A stretch of 64,000 nt of DNA from Acinetobacter guerrae (GCF_009372255.1 NZ_LXGN01000056.1:1-64000), one strand, 5' to 3'; counted from the first letter of the stretch, positions 1 through 9,328 are shown. Numbers and translations are program-made. Notes: generated by a model from the sequence alone, not told the origin.

Positions 1-142
1 TATGCTCGGTGTGAGTGAAAATACTAATGACCCATACAAACTGGCGTAAAATTCTGAGTGATAAAAAATTTGAAAAATTAGTCTGGGTTCAGACAGTTAC
101 AGATCACATTCCAATGCGTTTAATTTTATCGAACTGATGTAA

Positions 143-688
143 TTAATTCACTTCAAGTTCCTTAAGAATTGCCTCATTAAAAGATGCTATATCATCTGGA
201 TTACGTGAAGTAATTAATACCCAACCTCCTGTGTTACAACGGTGCACTGTTTCATCAACCCAGTTTGCACCTGCATTTTCAAGGTCTAAACGGATACTTT
301 TATAGGACGTTAAATTTTTATCTTTAATTCGTTCTGCATTAATCAGTACCCATGGAGCATGACAAATGGCTGCAATAGGTTTTGCGTGATCTGTAAAGTA
401 TTGAATAATTTGTTTAGCATTGTCATCAAGGCGTAATTGATCTGCATTTACCGTACCACCAGGGATCACTAAAATATCGTAATCAGCGGGATCTACTTTA
501 TCCAAACTGGTCAGTGGTGTGTATGCTGGACCAAGCTTTTTATCATCTTTTACAGTTTGTACTTCACTTTGTTCGATAGCGGCATGAATAGCTTCAATTC
601 CTTTCGATTGTAGAAATTCCAAAGGCTTTATAAGTTCATCATGTTCAATACCTGCATTGGATGTAATAAATAATGCTTTGCTTGTCAT
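143..688 (-). CDS. DJ-1/PfpI family class I glutamine amidotransferase-like protein
   Basis: 181 residues, the usual size of stress-associated PfpI/YhbO/YraA proteins. A strand ending in VIPGG (about residues 73-78) and the nucleophile elbow AAICHAP, with Cys109 followed by His110, are visible. An acidic residue near Glu15-Glu18 fits the family's third catalytic position. Relatives act as cytosolic deglycase, chaperone or protease-like enzymes, and the substrate here cannot be told. It is a single gene, and a hairpin terminator lies in the upstream gap. Family assignment is firm; the function is inferred. Confidence 0.9.
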   Translation of the reverse strand: MTSKALFITSNAGIEHDELIKPLEFLQSKGIEAIHAAIEQSEVQTVKDDKKLGPAYTPLTSLDKVDPADYDILVIPGGTVNADQLRLDDNAKQIIQYFTDHAKPIAAICHAPWVLINAERIKDKNLTSYKSIRLDLENAGANWVDETVHRCNTGGWVLITSRNPDDIASFNEAILKELEVN

Positions 689-1030
689 GAGATTAAATCC
701 TATTTATTTAAATATAGGATTTAGCCTAGTCAATTCTAAGGGTTTGTCCTGTTGTAGTTTGATACCTGATCTGTTGAGATCACATTACTATGTAGAATTT
801 ATTTACATGAAAATTACTTTAAAGAAAAATAACCAGCGTAAAAAAGCCCCAACATCCTGTTGGGGCTTTTTCAAATTTATATAGTGAAGTTAACTCCTGT
901 CAACCTGCTCACATCCTGTGATCTTTATTGTTATTTGAAAAGAAACATCCTGTTCCTGTATGACTTAACTATAGCGTAGTTAAAATAATGCTCATATTCG
1001 TAAAAATCGGCATTCTATGTAGGTAATTGC
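689..1030. other. Intergenic region with hairpin and repeated nonamer
   Basis: This gap holds the upstream region of the PfpI-like gene and the 3' flank of the metallopeptidase gene; both genes are on the minus strand. It contains the terminator at 841-871 and three copies of ACATCCTGT (852-860, 911-919, 945-953). I see no plausible gene. Confidence 0.6.
841..871. terminator. Bidirectional rho-independent terminator
   Basis: A perfect 14-bp stem (841-854 with 858-871) around a 3-nt loop, flanked by A-tract and T-tract. The minus-strand reading would end transcripts of the metallopeptidase gene. Confidence 0.85.
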
Positions 1031-2140
1031 TTACATGATATTTGAGTCACTTTCATTGGATACGCGAGTTTCCGGCTTTAAAGCGACTTTCATCAGAGTA
1101 CGGTGAATAAATCGGAGTTTGTCGAGAACAGCATTGGATAGCGTAAATGGATAGGCATCTTGTAAGCCCATACTACGATTTAACCCATTTAAGGCATAAC
1201 TCAGGGCAAACCAATTGGTCAGGGTATGTTCAAAATCTACCGATCCGATGGGAGATTCTTTAAAGTGCATGTCTGGGTCAATGTGGTGATTAGCCTCAAT
1301 ATTCATACCCGTATGATAAGCGGTATCTAAGGTATCCATCATGTGTAAATAATGTGCCCAAGTCTCGGCCCAGTCTTCCCAAGGATGTGCACCTGCATAG
1401 CGGCTGATGTATAAATCTTGCCAGTGTTCGTCTGACCCCTTTTGATAATACTCTTTTAATGATTGTGCATAATCGGCGCGTTCATCACCAAAATAAAAAC
1501 GAAATTCGTCTAACCATTCTGGATAAAGATGAGTCATGATATCAAAGTAGTAATGTCCACTTTCATGACGAAAATGGCCTAATACAGTCCGATAATTTTC
1601 CTGCATATCAAGACGTGTTTTTTCACGATGAACCACATCCGCCTCACTCGCATTGAGGGTAATGGTACCCGATTGATGTCCAGTCATGACGGGCTGATCG
1701 GGCATTGGCATAAGGAAATTAAAACGTAATCCGTAACGATCTTCATCGGATTTTTTTGGGCGCGGAAAAATATTAAGTTGCTGGGTTAAATATAAGAATC
1801 GGCGTTTGGCTTGTTCTAAACGTTGCCAATAGAGGATATTTTTAGGTTCTGAAAGATCTGGAATCGTATGCGTTAGTCGACAAGATTCACAGTAAATGTT
1901 TTCATCATCAAATGGAATCATCCAATTACATACTTGATGATGGGTATAGTTATAACAAGGTTTATAAAGGTGATTGTTGTCTTTAGGATTGAGGCTTTTC
2001 CACTGCAAGGAATTAATCTGTTCAAAAGTTCCAATGGTTTTTTTAGCGACTTGATAGCCCAGAAGTGCATTACAGTTTTCACAATAGGTATTGTTGAAAA
2101 AAACTTGATGCTGGCAGTTATGGCAATAAAAAACTTTCAT
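1031..2140 (-). CDS. Putative zinc-binding metallopeptidase with N-terminal zinc ribbon
   Basis: 369 residues. The N-terminus has a zinc ribbon (Cys6, Cys9, Cys20, Cys23), followed by a second Cys cluster (Cys62, Cys71, Cys84, Cys87). An HExxH motif sits at His192-Glu193-Ser-Gly-His196, and an Asp/Glu-rich WEDWAETWAHYLHM segment about 65 residues later could give the third metal ligand. This arrangement matches the conserved proteins annotated as putative zinc-binding metallopeptidase (COG4307). There is no signal peptide, so it is probably cytosolic. Substrate and physiological role are unknown. Confidence 0.85.
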   Translation of the reverse strand: MKVFYCHNCQHQVFFNNTYCENCNALLGYQVAKKTIGTFEQINSLQWKSLNPKDNNHLYKPCYNYTHHQVCNWMIPFDDENIYCESCRLTHTIPDLSEPKNILYWQRLEQAKRRFLYLTQQLNIFPRPKKSDEDRYGLRFNFLMPMPDQPVMTGHQSGTITLNASEADVVHREKTRLDMQENYRTVLGHFRHESGHYYFDIMTHLYPEWLDEFRFYFGDERADYAQSLKEYYQKGSDEHWQDLYISRYAGAHPWEDWAETWAHYLHMMDTLDTAYHTGMNIEANHHIDPDMHFKESPIGSVDFEHTLTNWFALSYALNGLNRSMGLQDAYPFTLSNAVLDKLRFIHRTLMKVALKPETRVSNESDSNIM

Positions 2141-2205
2141 GGGCAGTTGCAGTCTAGGTAGTGAAATGCTCCTTTATTTTAAGAGCATTTCAAGTAAAGA
2201 AAAGA

Positions 2206-2958
2206 TTAAAAATGTGCTTCCAGACCAACATATGGGCCTTTAAACTCAAATTTAAGATCATTATTTTTATAGTCATCAAAGTCAATCTTGAGTAGACGAT
2301 AACCAACTTTAGCGCCTACATCGATGAATAAATTATCGATAAACTTATATTTTGCTTCAGCACGTGCATCACTGATTTTAGTATCATCGATATTGGTATA
2401 AGTGACTTCAGCTAAGCCACTGAGTCCCGTCAAAGGCAGCTTGGCTTCTGCATTTAAATAAAGAATTGGATAAGTTTTATTAATACTAATTTGTTGATCA
2501 AGATAGTTGTTTATATCTCCATTGAGATGAGTTGCACCTACACCTATATCAAGATTAATAATGTTATCTAATACCTCGTAATACAAAATAAAATCTGTAT
2601 CATCCAGATCGATATCATAGGTTGCCTGACCTGCAATATGGGATTCGGTTTGGGCATTTAAATTCACATAGCGAAGTTTGGCATTGGGTAATAACGGAAT
2701 TGGATGTTCGAATGCTAACGAAAATTGCACCGATCCATCACGATCTAGATCATTTTGACGATAAAGCCCCATAGAGGGATCGATGATTAGGTTATCTGTG
2801 CCAGTATTATTTGACAGAGAAGAAGATTGTGGCTGGACTTGAATGTGTCCATCATAAAACCAGTAATCAGCGCTACCTTTAACACCGATAAAATCGGCCT
2901 GAGCCATACCGCTTATTGCTAAGCCCATGATACATAATGTAGTTTGAAGTATTTTCAT
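2206..2958 (-). CDS. Outer-membrane beta-barrel protein (TIGR04219-like)
   Basis: 250 residues with a clear signal peptide (about 1-21, ending GMAQA). The mature part is made of alternating amphipathic strands and ends in phenylalanine, as barrel proteins recognised by the BAM machinery do. Size and pattern resemble the TIGR04219 outer-membrane barrel family of unknown function. It is divergent from the aldehyde dehydrogenase gene across a 142-bp shared promoter region. There is no Cys pair or plug domain, so it is not a TonB receptor. Confidence 0.75.
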   Translation of the reverse strand: MKILQTTLCIMGLAISGMAQADFIGVKGSADYWFYDGHIQVQPQSSSLSNNTGTDNLIIDPSMGLYRQNDLDRDGSVQFSLAFEHPIPLLPNAKLRYVNLNAQTESHIAGQATYDIDLDDTDFILYYEVLDNIINLDIGVGATHLNGDINNYLDQQISINKTYPILYLNAEAKLPLTGLSGLAEVTYTNIDDTKISDARAEAKYKFIDNLFIDVGAKVGYRLLKIDFDDYKNNDLKFEFKGPYVGLEAHF

Positions 2959-3100
2959 CTTGAAAATCTTTCCTTGAAATTATCCAAAAATTTATTTTGA
3001 ATGTTTGTTACTTAATCACAGCCGATTAATCAGCATAATCAGCGCATGATATAAGAATAAACATTGAAATACAGTGACTAATTTTAAATAAGGAGTAATT

Positions 3101-4549
3101 ATGCCGACGAAAATCTCAACTCCACCAGAATACCCACTTTATGTGGCAGGGAAACCTGTGAAAACAGATCAATGGTTGGAAGTTCATCATAAGTTTCATG
3201 GTGAAGTGTATGCACGAGTTGCATTAGCGGATGCGAAAACCATCGAAAAGGCGACCGTAGCAGCGGTAAAAGCAGAAGCCGAGATGGCAGCCCTGAAGCC
3301 GTATCAAAAACAAAAAATTTTGTTGCATTGCGTAAAACGCTTTACTGAAGAAAGAGCTGTATTAACTGAAATCTTGATTGCAGAAGGCGGAAAGCCCCGC
3401 AATGCAGCAGCGGCGGAAGTTGAGCGTTTGATTAATACATTTCAGTTGGCTGCGGACGCAACCACTCAAATGGAGAGTGGTCGTTTGTTACCCTTAGCTG
3501 TGACTCCAGTTGCAGCAGCTTATGAGGGTATGGTGCGTCATGTACCGATTGGCGCTATTTCGCTTATTAGCCCATTTAATTTTCCGTTGAACTTAACGGC
3601 ACATAAAATTGCACCCGCTATTGCAGCAGGATGTCCATTTGTTTTAAAACCTGCCAGTCTCACACCAATAAGTGCGATAAAAATTGCTGAGATATTGGCT
3701 GAAACTGATTTACCAAAAGGCGCATGGTCAATTTTACCATGTGAACGGAATGCAGCGGATATCTTGGTCACTGACGATCGTTTCAAGATGCTGAGTTTTA
3801 CAGGGTCAGATCAGGTCGGTTGGGATATGAAAGCCCGCGCAGGGCGTAAAAAGGTCACGCTAGAGTTAGGTGGCAATGCAGCAGTGATGATTGAATCAGA
3901 TACAGAGATCACAGAGGCGTTGATAGACAGACTGATTGCTGGAGCTTACGGTCAATCTGGACAAGTATGTATTAGTGTACAACGCATTTTGGTACATGCT
4001 GATCTCTATACTGAGCTAAAGAAAAAATTAGTGGCTAAAGTCAAAAAACTCAAAGCTGGAGATCCAGATCTGACAACCACTATCGTGGGGCCAATGATTA
4101 AGGAAAAAGAAGCAGTTCGATTAAAAAAATGGCTCGATAAAGCAGAGAAAAAAGGAGCAAAAATACTTGCAGGTGGAGTTTTGGATGGAGTGATGTTTGA
4201 AGCGACACTCATAGAAAATGTCGATGAAAAACTTGAAATTTATAAAGATGAAGCTTTTGGGCCTATCGCCATTTTGGAAAAATACAAAAATTTTGAGCAG
4301 GGTATCGCTAAAATTAATACCAGTCGTTTTGGTTTACAGGCAGGAATATACACTCAAAATTTAAATAAAATGATGTATGCATGGCAGCATTTGCATGTCG
4401 GCGGCGTCATTATTAATGATATTCCGACTTTCCGTGTCGATAATATGCCTTATGGTGGAGTCAAAGATTCAGGTCTTGGACGTGAAGGGATTCATTCAGC
4501 AATCCGTGATATGCAGGAAGAACGATTATTGGTGATTAAACAGAGTTAA
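3101..4549 (+). CDS. NAD(P)-dependent aldehyde dehydrogenase
   Basis: 482 residues, standard length for the ALDH superfamily. The SPFNFPLN cofactor-site motif, the general-base Glu255 in LELGG and the catalytic Cys290 in GQSGQVC are all present. The C-terminal MPYGGVKDSGLGREG motif is intact. The start is supported by an AAGGAG ribosome site six bases upstream. The subfamily resembles lactaldehyde or phosphonoacetaldehyde-type ALDHs, but the substrate is not readable. The AraC regulator that follows is convergent and could be a local regulator, though nothing proves it. Confidence 0.92.
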   Translation: MPTKISTPPEYPLYVAGKPVKTDQWLEVHHKFHGEVYARVALADAKTIEKATVAAVKAEAEMAALKPYQKQKILLHCVKRFTEERAVLTEILIAEGGKPRNAAAAEVERLINTFQLAADATTQMESGRLLPLAVTPVAAAYEGMVRHVPIGAISLISPFNFPLNLTAHKIAPAIAAGCPFVLKPASLTPISAIKIAEILAETDLPKGAWSILPCERNAADILVTDDRFKMLSFTGSDQVGWDMKARAGRKKVTLELGGNAAVMIESDTEITEALIDRLIAGAYGQSGQVCISVQRILVHADLYTELKKKLVAKVKKLKAGDPDLTTTIVGPMIKEKEAVRLKKWLDKAEKKGAKILAGGVLDGVMFEATLIENVDEKLEIYKDEAFGPIAILEKYKNFEQGIAKINTSRFGLQAGIYTQNLNKMMYAWQHLHVGGVIINDIPTFRVDNMPYGGVKDSGLGREGIHSAIRDMQEERLLVIKQS

Positions 4550-4565
4550 GCTGTTTCATCATAGT

Positions 4566-5348
4566 TTAGGCTGGGTGTGTGTGAAAACAAGCACTCGGTG
4601 TAATTCCAAAGTATTGCCTAAAGCTGGCGCTAAAAGCACTCTGACTGGAAAACCCCAGATCTAGGGCAATACTCAAGATTTTTTCTCCCTGACTCAGCCG
4701 TTCAAGTGCCAGTAATAATCTGGCCTGTTGACGCCAACGCCCAAAGCTAAGACCTGTTTGTTTTTGAAAGTGCCGTTGAAAGGTAATTTTACTCATATTG
4801 AGTTGCCGACTAATTGTATCGATAGTCAAATGATGTTGAGGCGTTTGCAAAATTTCCTGACATAAATGCTGTAGATTTTTTTCAGTTGGCCACGGCAGAA
4901 AAAAGGGTAAAACAGGCATCTGTTGTAGCTCATCTAATAACAATTGATTGATTCTTTCTTCACGAGTATTGGGTAAATAGGGGTCATGAATTTCACTACT
5001 GGCATGAATTAATTCACGCAACAAAGCTGAAATTTTGATGACGCAAATAGCTAATTCGAACTGAATATTGAGTTCAGGGGCAATAAAGATTGAGCGCATA
5101 TGCACATCATTTAGCATAGTAATCGCATGGGGTGTATTGGGTGCTAGCCATACACCATGTAGGGCAGGAACAATCCACTTTCCTTGATGCGTTTCGACCA
5201 ACATGCTGCCTTGTACCGCATATAAAAGCTGTGCTCGCACATGTTGATGCCAAGTAAAATAATGATGCTGTGGATAGAGTGCAGATAAGCAATAAAGTGG
5301 ACTTTGTGCTATCTCAAAATATTCGAAATAATTAGGATCAGACTGCAT
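4566..5348 (-). CDS. AraC family regulator with cupin-type sensor domain
   Basis: About 260 residues from the ATG at 5348; an in-frame TTG at 5372 would add eight. The N-terminal half is cupin-like (histidine-rich YFTWHQHVRAQLLYA segment, then GVWLAPNTPHAI). The C-terminal 95 residues form the double helix-turn-helix of AraC proteins, ending with the conserved GFSSQSAFSASFRQYFGITPS. It is convergent with the aldehyde dehydrogenase gene and separated from it by 16 bp. The ligand is unknown. The start choice is uncertain because neither site has a strong ribosome site. Confidence 0.85.
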   Translation of the reverse strand: MQSDPNYFEYFEIAQSPLYCLSALYPQHHYFTWHQHVRAQLLYAVQGSMLVETHQGKWIVPALHGVWLAPNTPHAITMLNDVHMRSIFIAPELNIQFELAICVIKISALLRELIHASSEIHDPYLPNTREERINQLLLDELQQMPVLPFFLPWPTEKNLQHLCQEILQTPQHHLTIDTISRQLNMSKITFQRHFQKQTGLSFGRWRQQARLLLALERLSQGEKILSIALDLGFSSQSAFSASFRQYFGITPSACFHTHPA

Positions 5349-5447
5349 ATTGAACTGATATTTTGGCGACAATTCTTGAGATTTTATCGAAATACTTTCA
5401 CATTAAATAGTCTTACAATATCGCGATAGCATGATAGGAGTGTGGCT

Positions 5448-6368
5448 TTGGAACAGTTAACTGTCGAGTTGATTCAAACGGTACAGCAACTCAATGATCG
5501 TTTACAAAGTATTGCAGAGGCGCTTAATCAATATAGCCTGCAAGCAACGGTAGATCATCGCCTGTTTGAGCAAGCCATCGCCTTTCGTTGGGAGAAAACC
5601 GATGATATGCGTCATACGGGACAACTGATTGCGACTCGACATCCACAACTGAGTTCATTTAATGCATTGTGTAATGTTGACCAACAACTTAGTAAAGTTA
5701 AAGACAATACTGAGGCTTTTGTTAAAGGTTATTTTGCTAATAACGTCTTGCTCACAGGTGCACGTGGAACGGGAAAATCCTCTATCGTCAAAGCCTGCTT
5801 AAATGAGTTTCATGCACAGGGATTACGGATTATTGAGCTTGAAAAGAAAGATCTGAATGATTTGCCTAAAATCGTCAACTTGATTGCAGACAGACCAGAA
5901 CGATTTATTATTTTTTGTGATGACTTGGCTTTTGAAGCGGGTGATACATCCTATGCAGGTTTAAAGACAGTACTAGATGGTTCATTGTCGGCGAGTGCAG
6001 ACAATGTTCTAATTTACGCTACCTCTAATCGTAAACATATGGTGACGGAATATCAGCGTGATAATCAGGAATTTTTTGCCACTGAAAATGGAGAAATCCA
6101 TCCTGGAGATAGTATAGAACAAAAAGTTTCTTTGGCAGATCGCTTTGGCTTACAAATCCATTTTTACTCTTTTTCACAAGCTGAGTATTTAAATACAGTC
6201 AAACAATGGTTACATGAATATGGCTGGCAGGATGATGAAATTGAGCAAGTGAAACAGCAAGCGATTCAGTATGCAACCCAAAAAGGTAATCGTTCAGGTC
6301 GAATTGCCAATCAATTTGCCAAAATGCTGAGTGGGCAAAAAGCATTACAGCGCGATCGACAAAAATAA
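5448..6368 (+). CDS. DUF815 family AAA+ ATPase
   Basis: About 306 residues. Walker A GARGTGKSS lies near residue 105 and a Walker B-like FIIFCDDLAFE follows about 50 residues later, which places it with the DUF815 (PF05673) AAA+ ATPases of unknown role. Start choice: AGGAG ends at 5440, leaving one base before GTG 5442 but seven before TTG 5448, so I prefer TTG 5448; GTG 5442 is the alternative and adds two codons. The stop codon is embedded in a 20-bp palindrome that matches parS (see findings). The partner is unknown. Confidence 0.85.
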   Translation: MEQLTVELIQTVQQLNDRLQSIAEALNQYSLQATVDHRLFEQAIAFRWEKTDDMRHTGQLIATRHPQLSSFNALCNVDQQLSKVKDNTEAFVKGYFANNVLLTGARGTGKSSIVKACLNEFHAQGLRIIELEKKDLNDLPKIVNLIADRPERFIIFCDDLAFEAGDTSYAGLKTVLDGSLSASADNVLIYATSNRKHMVTEYQRDNQEFFATENGEIHPGDSIEQKVSLADRFGLQIHFYSFSQAEYLNTVKQWLHEYGWQDDEIEQVKQQAIQYATQKGNRSGRIANQFAKMLSGQKALQRDRQK

Positions 6369-6385
6369 GTTCCACGTGGAACTTA
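6366..6385. other. parS-like ParB binding site (perfect palindrome)
   Basis: GTTCCACGTGGAAC at 6369-6382 is identical to the core palindrome of Pseudomonas parS sites. It is extended to a 20-bp perfect palindrome that includes the stop codon of the DUF815 gene. ParB binding is inferred from the sequence match only. Confidence 0.55.
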
Positions 6386-6781
6386 TCTCAAATCCAATTG
6401 AGATAAAAGAGAAAGCAGGTCTTTCTCTTTTTTTATTTTTGAAAGAGGATTGTTTAGTTAGATTAAATCTTTAAACCCATCACAAAAGATCCTAAATTTT
6501 AGAAAAAATAAACAAATAAGTCATAAAACATCAAAACTATGCTTTTTTTACAGCAAAATAAGAGAAAATCAGCAAAAAAGAAGGTATTGTTCAACCATTA
6601 GAAAGACAAAAAATACATGACTATCTTTAAGGAAGACGGAATAATTTTTTGTCTGTGTGGACATTAAAAATGCTCAAAAGGCAAAAATGAAGTCCAGACC
6701 AAAACAAATTTTTAAAATGGTACTTATCTTGCAATGTTCAATAACTAATCCAAGCAAGATCAAGACGAAGGATGATCATTT
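6369..6781. other. Intergenic region upstream of the NSS transporter
   Basis: From left to right: the parS-like palindrome, a second inverted repeat (TTATCTCAA and TTGAGATAA, 6383-6406), a rho-independent terminator (6405-6434), then about 340 bp of AT-rich sequence that must hold the transporter promoter. No gene is evident. Confidence 0.6.
6405..6434 (+). terminator. Rho-independent terminator after the DUF815 ATPase
   Basis: AAAAGAGAAAG pairs perfectly with CTTTCTCTTTT around the loop CAGGT and is followed by a T-tract. Confidence 0.85.
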
Positions 6782-8260
6782 ATGACTGATACCCGTGAAA
6801 ACTGGTCTTCACGATCTGGTTTTATTATTGCTGCCGTTGGTTCAGCAGTTGGTTTAGGTAACATTTGGCGTTTCCCTTATGTGGCCTATGAAAATGGTGG
6901 CGGGGCATTTCTAATTCCGTATTTATTAGCACTTATTACGGCAGGATTACCTCTTTTATTTTTAGATTATGCAGTCGGACATAAAGCCCGAAACTCACCA
7001 CCTAAAGCCTATCGAAGATTGTTCCGTGGTGGAGAAACACTAGGTTGGTGGCAGGTCTGTGTGTGTATCATCATCGGGCTGTATTATGCGAGCGTGCTAA
7101 CTTGGGCAGGCAGTTATATTTACTTTTCCATTGGGCAAATGTGGGGAAGTGATCCAGAAGGCTTCTTCTTTAAAACATATTTACAAACGACAGATGCAAA
7201 GGGTTTTGACTTACGATTTGTTGGGCATCTTTTTTGGCCAATTGTCGGGATTTGGGCGGCGACCTTAATCATTCTTTATGGTGGAGTGAAAAAAGGTGTA
7301 GAACTCTCCAATAAGATTTTTATGCCTTTACTGTTTGTTTTATTCACAATTTTGGTGGTTCAGGCTTTGCGTTTACCGGGCGCAGTACAAGGACTGAATG
7401 CATTTTTCACCCCCAATTGGGCAGCGATGATGGACTATAAAGTCTGGCTAGCTGCATATGGTCATACTTTTTTCTCTTTGTCGGTTGGCTTTGGGATCAT
7501 GGTGACCTACGCATCTTATTTAAAACCTAAAACTAACCTTACAGGTTCGGGTCTCATTGTTGGCTTTGCCAATGCTTCGACTGAAATTTTGGCAGGTATC
7601 GGGATTTTTGCTGCATTAGGATTTATGGCGCATGCTGCGGGTACAGAAGTTAAGGACGTTGTAAGTGGCGGTATTGGACTTGCATTTATTGCCTTTCCAA
7701 AAATTATTTCAAGTTTAGGTGCTGGGGCTGATTTGTTCGGTCTTTTATTTTTCTCTTCACTTTTTGTGGCGGGAATTTCTTCCATGGTCAGTATTTTGGA
7801 AGTTCCTATTGCAGCCATGCAAGACAAACTTAAATGGGGGCGTAAAAAAGCGGTCACGATTATTGGTGGTGGTAGCGCACTGGTTTCAATCTTTTTATTC
7901 TCAAGTGTAAATGCCATTAAACTGGTGGATATTGTAGATCACTTTATCAATAACATCGGCATTATTGGTGGTGCATTGATTTCGATTGTTGCAGTTGCAT
8001 GGTTTAAACGTTCTGCATTAGTGCAATTAAGAGATCATGTAAATGCAATTTCGACCATTCAATTAGGTAAAGGTTGGGATTTTACCCTCACCGTGATTAC
8101 TTCTTTGATTCTATTAACAACACTCAGCATGACTGTTTTTAATTTGATCAAAAATGGCTATGATACTTATAGTATGAGTTTACAGGGTGTATTTGGCTGG
8201 GGCAGCGTTATTTTCTGTGCTGTTGTGGCTATTGTATTAAGCAAAATGAAAGATCGCTAG
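6782..8260 (+). CDS. Sodium-dependent transporter, NSS (SLC6) family
   Basis: 492 residues, a multi-pass inner-membrane protein. The first membrane helix carries the family hallmark SAVGLGNIWRFPYVAYENGGGAF, which forms the sodium and substrate site in LeuT-type transporters. The rest is a run of hydrophobic segments consistent with about 11-12 helices. It is followed after 10 bp by a 47-residue gene of the MetS type, so the pair resembles the MetPS methionine/alanine importers. The amino-acid substrate is inferred from that context, not seen. Confidence 0.92.
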   Translation: MTDTRENWSSRSGFIIAAVGSAVGLGNIWRFPYVAYENGGGAFLIPYLLALITAGLPLLFLDYAVGHKARNSPPKAYRRLFRGGETLGWWQVCVCIIIGLYYASVLTWAGSYIYFSIGQMWGSDPEGFFFKTYLQTTDAKGFDLRFVGHLFWPIVGIWAATLIILYGGVKKGVELSNKIFMPLLFVLFTILVVQALRLPGAVQGLNAFFTPNWAAMMDYKVWLAAYGHTFFSLSVGFGIMVTYASYLKPKTNLTGSGLIVGFANASTEILAGIGIFAALGFMAHAAGTEVKDVVSGGIGLAFIAFPKIISSLGAGADLFGLLFFSSLFVAGISSMVSILEVPIAAMQDKLKWGRKKAVTIIGGGSALVSIFLFSSVNAIKLVDIVDHFINNIGIIGGALISIVAVAWFKRSALVQLRDHVNAISTIQLGKGWDFTLTVITSLILLTTLSMTVFNLIKNGYDTYSMSLQGVFGWGSVIFCAVVAIVLSKMKDR

Positions 8261-8270
8261 GAGGCAATAT

Positions 8271-8414
8271 ATGAATACTTCCGCAATTATAATGATGATC
8301 ATTTCTATGGTGTTTGTATGGGGCGGTCTGGTTCTTTCGATTATGCATTTAAGCAAACATCCTGAAGAACTAGATGAAGTGCTAGATGAAGTTAAAGATC
8401 AGCATACGCTTTGA
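8271..8414 (+). CDS. MetS-like small subunit of NSS methionine/alanine importer
   Basis: A 47-residue gene with one membrane helix (about residues 5-26) followed by an acidic, charged tail rich in Glu, Asp and Lys. The size, topology and position 10 bp after an NSS transporter match the methionine/alanine import small-subunit family (MetS, PF16951 type). An AGGAGG ribosome site overlapping the end of the transporter gene supports the ATG start and translational coupling. In characterised systems the small subunit is needed for transport. Function here is by family and context. Confidence 0.85.
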   Translation: MNTSAIIMMIISMVFVWGGLVLSIMHLSKHPEELDEVLDEVKDQHTL

Positions 8415-8450
8415 TTTTTAAGTATTAGAATAAATTGATTTATTGAAAAT

Positions 8451-8488
8451 GAAAGTCATTATCATTTATGATGATGGCTTTCTTTTTT
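8451..8488 (+). terminator. Rho-independent terminator after the metS-like gene
   Basis: GAAAGTCATTATCAT pairs with ATGATGATGGCTTTC (two G-U pairs in RNA) across a 2-nt loop, followed by six T. Confidence 0.75.
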
Positions 8489-8502
8489 GAGGAGCAATCA
8501 CA

Positions 8503-9309
8503 ATGTCGTCATTGTTTGGCCCAGATGTCTGGATTGCTTTTGCAGTCACTTTTTTAGCGGGTTTAGCAACATTGGTCGGTGGTGCGATTGTCCTGTTTTT
8601 TAAGCAACCGAGCTTTCGTCTTTTATCTTTTGGTCTGGCATTTTCTGGTGGGGCGATGGTGTATGTCTCACTGACCGAGATTCTAAATAAATCATGGCAT
8701 TCTTTTTCTGAAATTTTTCAAGATAAAGTCGCATATGCTTATGCCACTTTTGCATTTTTAGCGGGTGTGATTTTAGTTTTATTACTTGATCGATTTGTAC
8801 CGAATCCACATACCATGGTTGAAAAGAGCGCAAATCTGCAACTGGATCAGGCACAAATTCGTCGTACTGCTTTACTTACTTTATTGGCGATTACAGCACA
8901 TAATTTTCCCGAAGGTTTGGCGACCTTTTTTGCGACTTTAGACAGCCCAACATTGGGTACGCCTCTGGCGGTTGCCATTGCGATTCATAACATTCCTGAA
9001 GGTATTGCAATTGCTGTTCCTGTTTATATTGCCACACAAAAGAAATCGATTGCGATTATGGCAAGCTTATTGTCTGGTTTAGCAGAACCTTTTGGAGCAG
9101 CGTTAGGGTATTTTGTATTGGCGCCTTTTTTGGGACCGATGGTTTATGGCATTGTATTTGGTCTGATCGCAGGGGTGATGGTGTATTTATCTCTGGATGA
9201 ATTATTACCTACAGCTAAACGTTATTCCAAAGGACATGAAACGGTGTATGGTTTAGTTTCTGGTATGGCAGCTTTGGCGCTCAGTCTGGTGCTATTTAAG
9301 TTTGTTTAA
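8503..9309 (+). CDS. zupT: Zinc transporter ZupT (ZIP family)
   Basis: 268 residues, close to the family norm of about 257-270, with eight hydrophobic segments. The two metal-binding helices carry HNFPEG (about residues 137-142) and HNIPEG (about 166-171), the ZIP signature. It imports zinc and other divalent metals across the inner membrane. A GAGGAG ribosome site precedes the ATG. It is monocistronic, lying between the terminator at 8451-8488 and that at 9329-9356. I do not see a Zur-type operator upstream. Confidence 0.92.
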   Translation: MSSLFGPDVWIAFAVTFLAGLATLVGGAIVLFFKQPSFRLLSFGLAFSGGAMVYVSLTEILNKSWHSFSEIFQDKVAYAYATFAFLAGVILVLLLDRFVPNPHTMVEKSANLQLDQAQIRRTALLTLLAITAHNFPEGLATFFATLDSPTLGTPLAVAIAIHNIPEGIAIAVPVYIATQKKSIAIMASLLSGLAEPFGAALGYFVLAPFLGPMVYGIVFGLIAGVMVYLSLDELLPTAKRYSKGHETVYGLVSGMAALALSLVLFKFV

Positions 9310-9328
9310 CGGCATCATGGGTGGTGAT

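Noticed and set aside
27..137. Short frame at the left edge reading MTHTNWRKILSDKKFEKLVWVQTVTDHIP onward
   Set aside because: Only 36 codons with no ribosome site and no recognised family. A second frame ending at 49 could be the tail of a gene outside the window. Neither can be supported.
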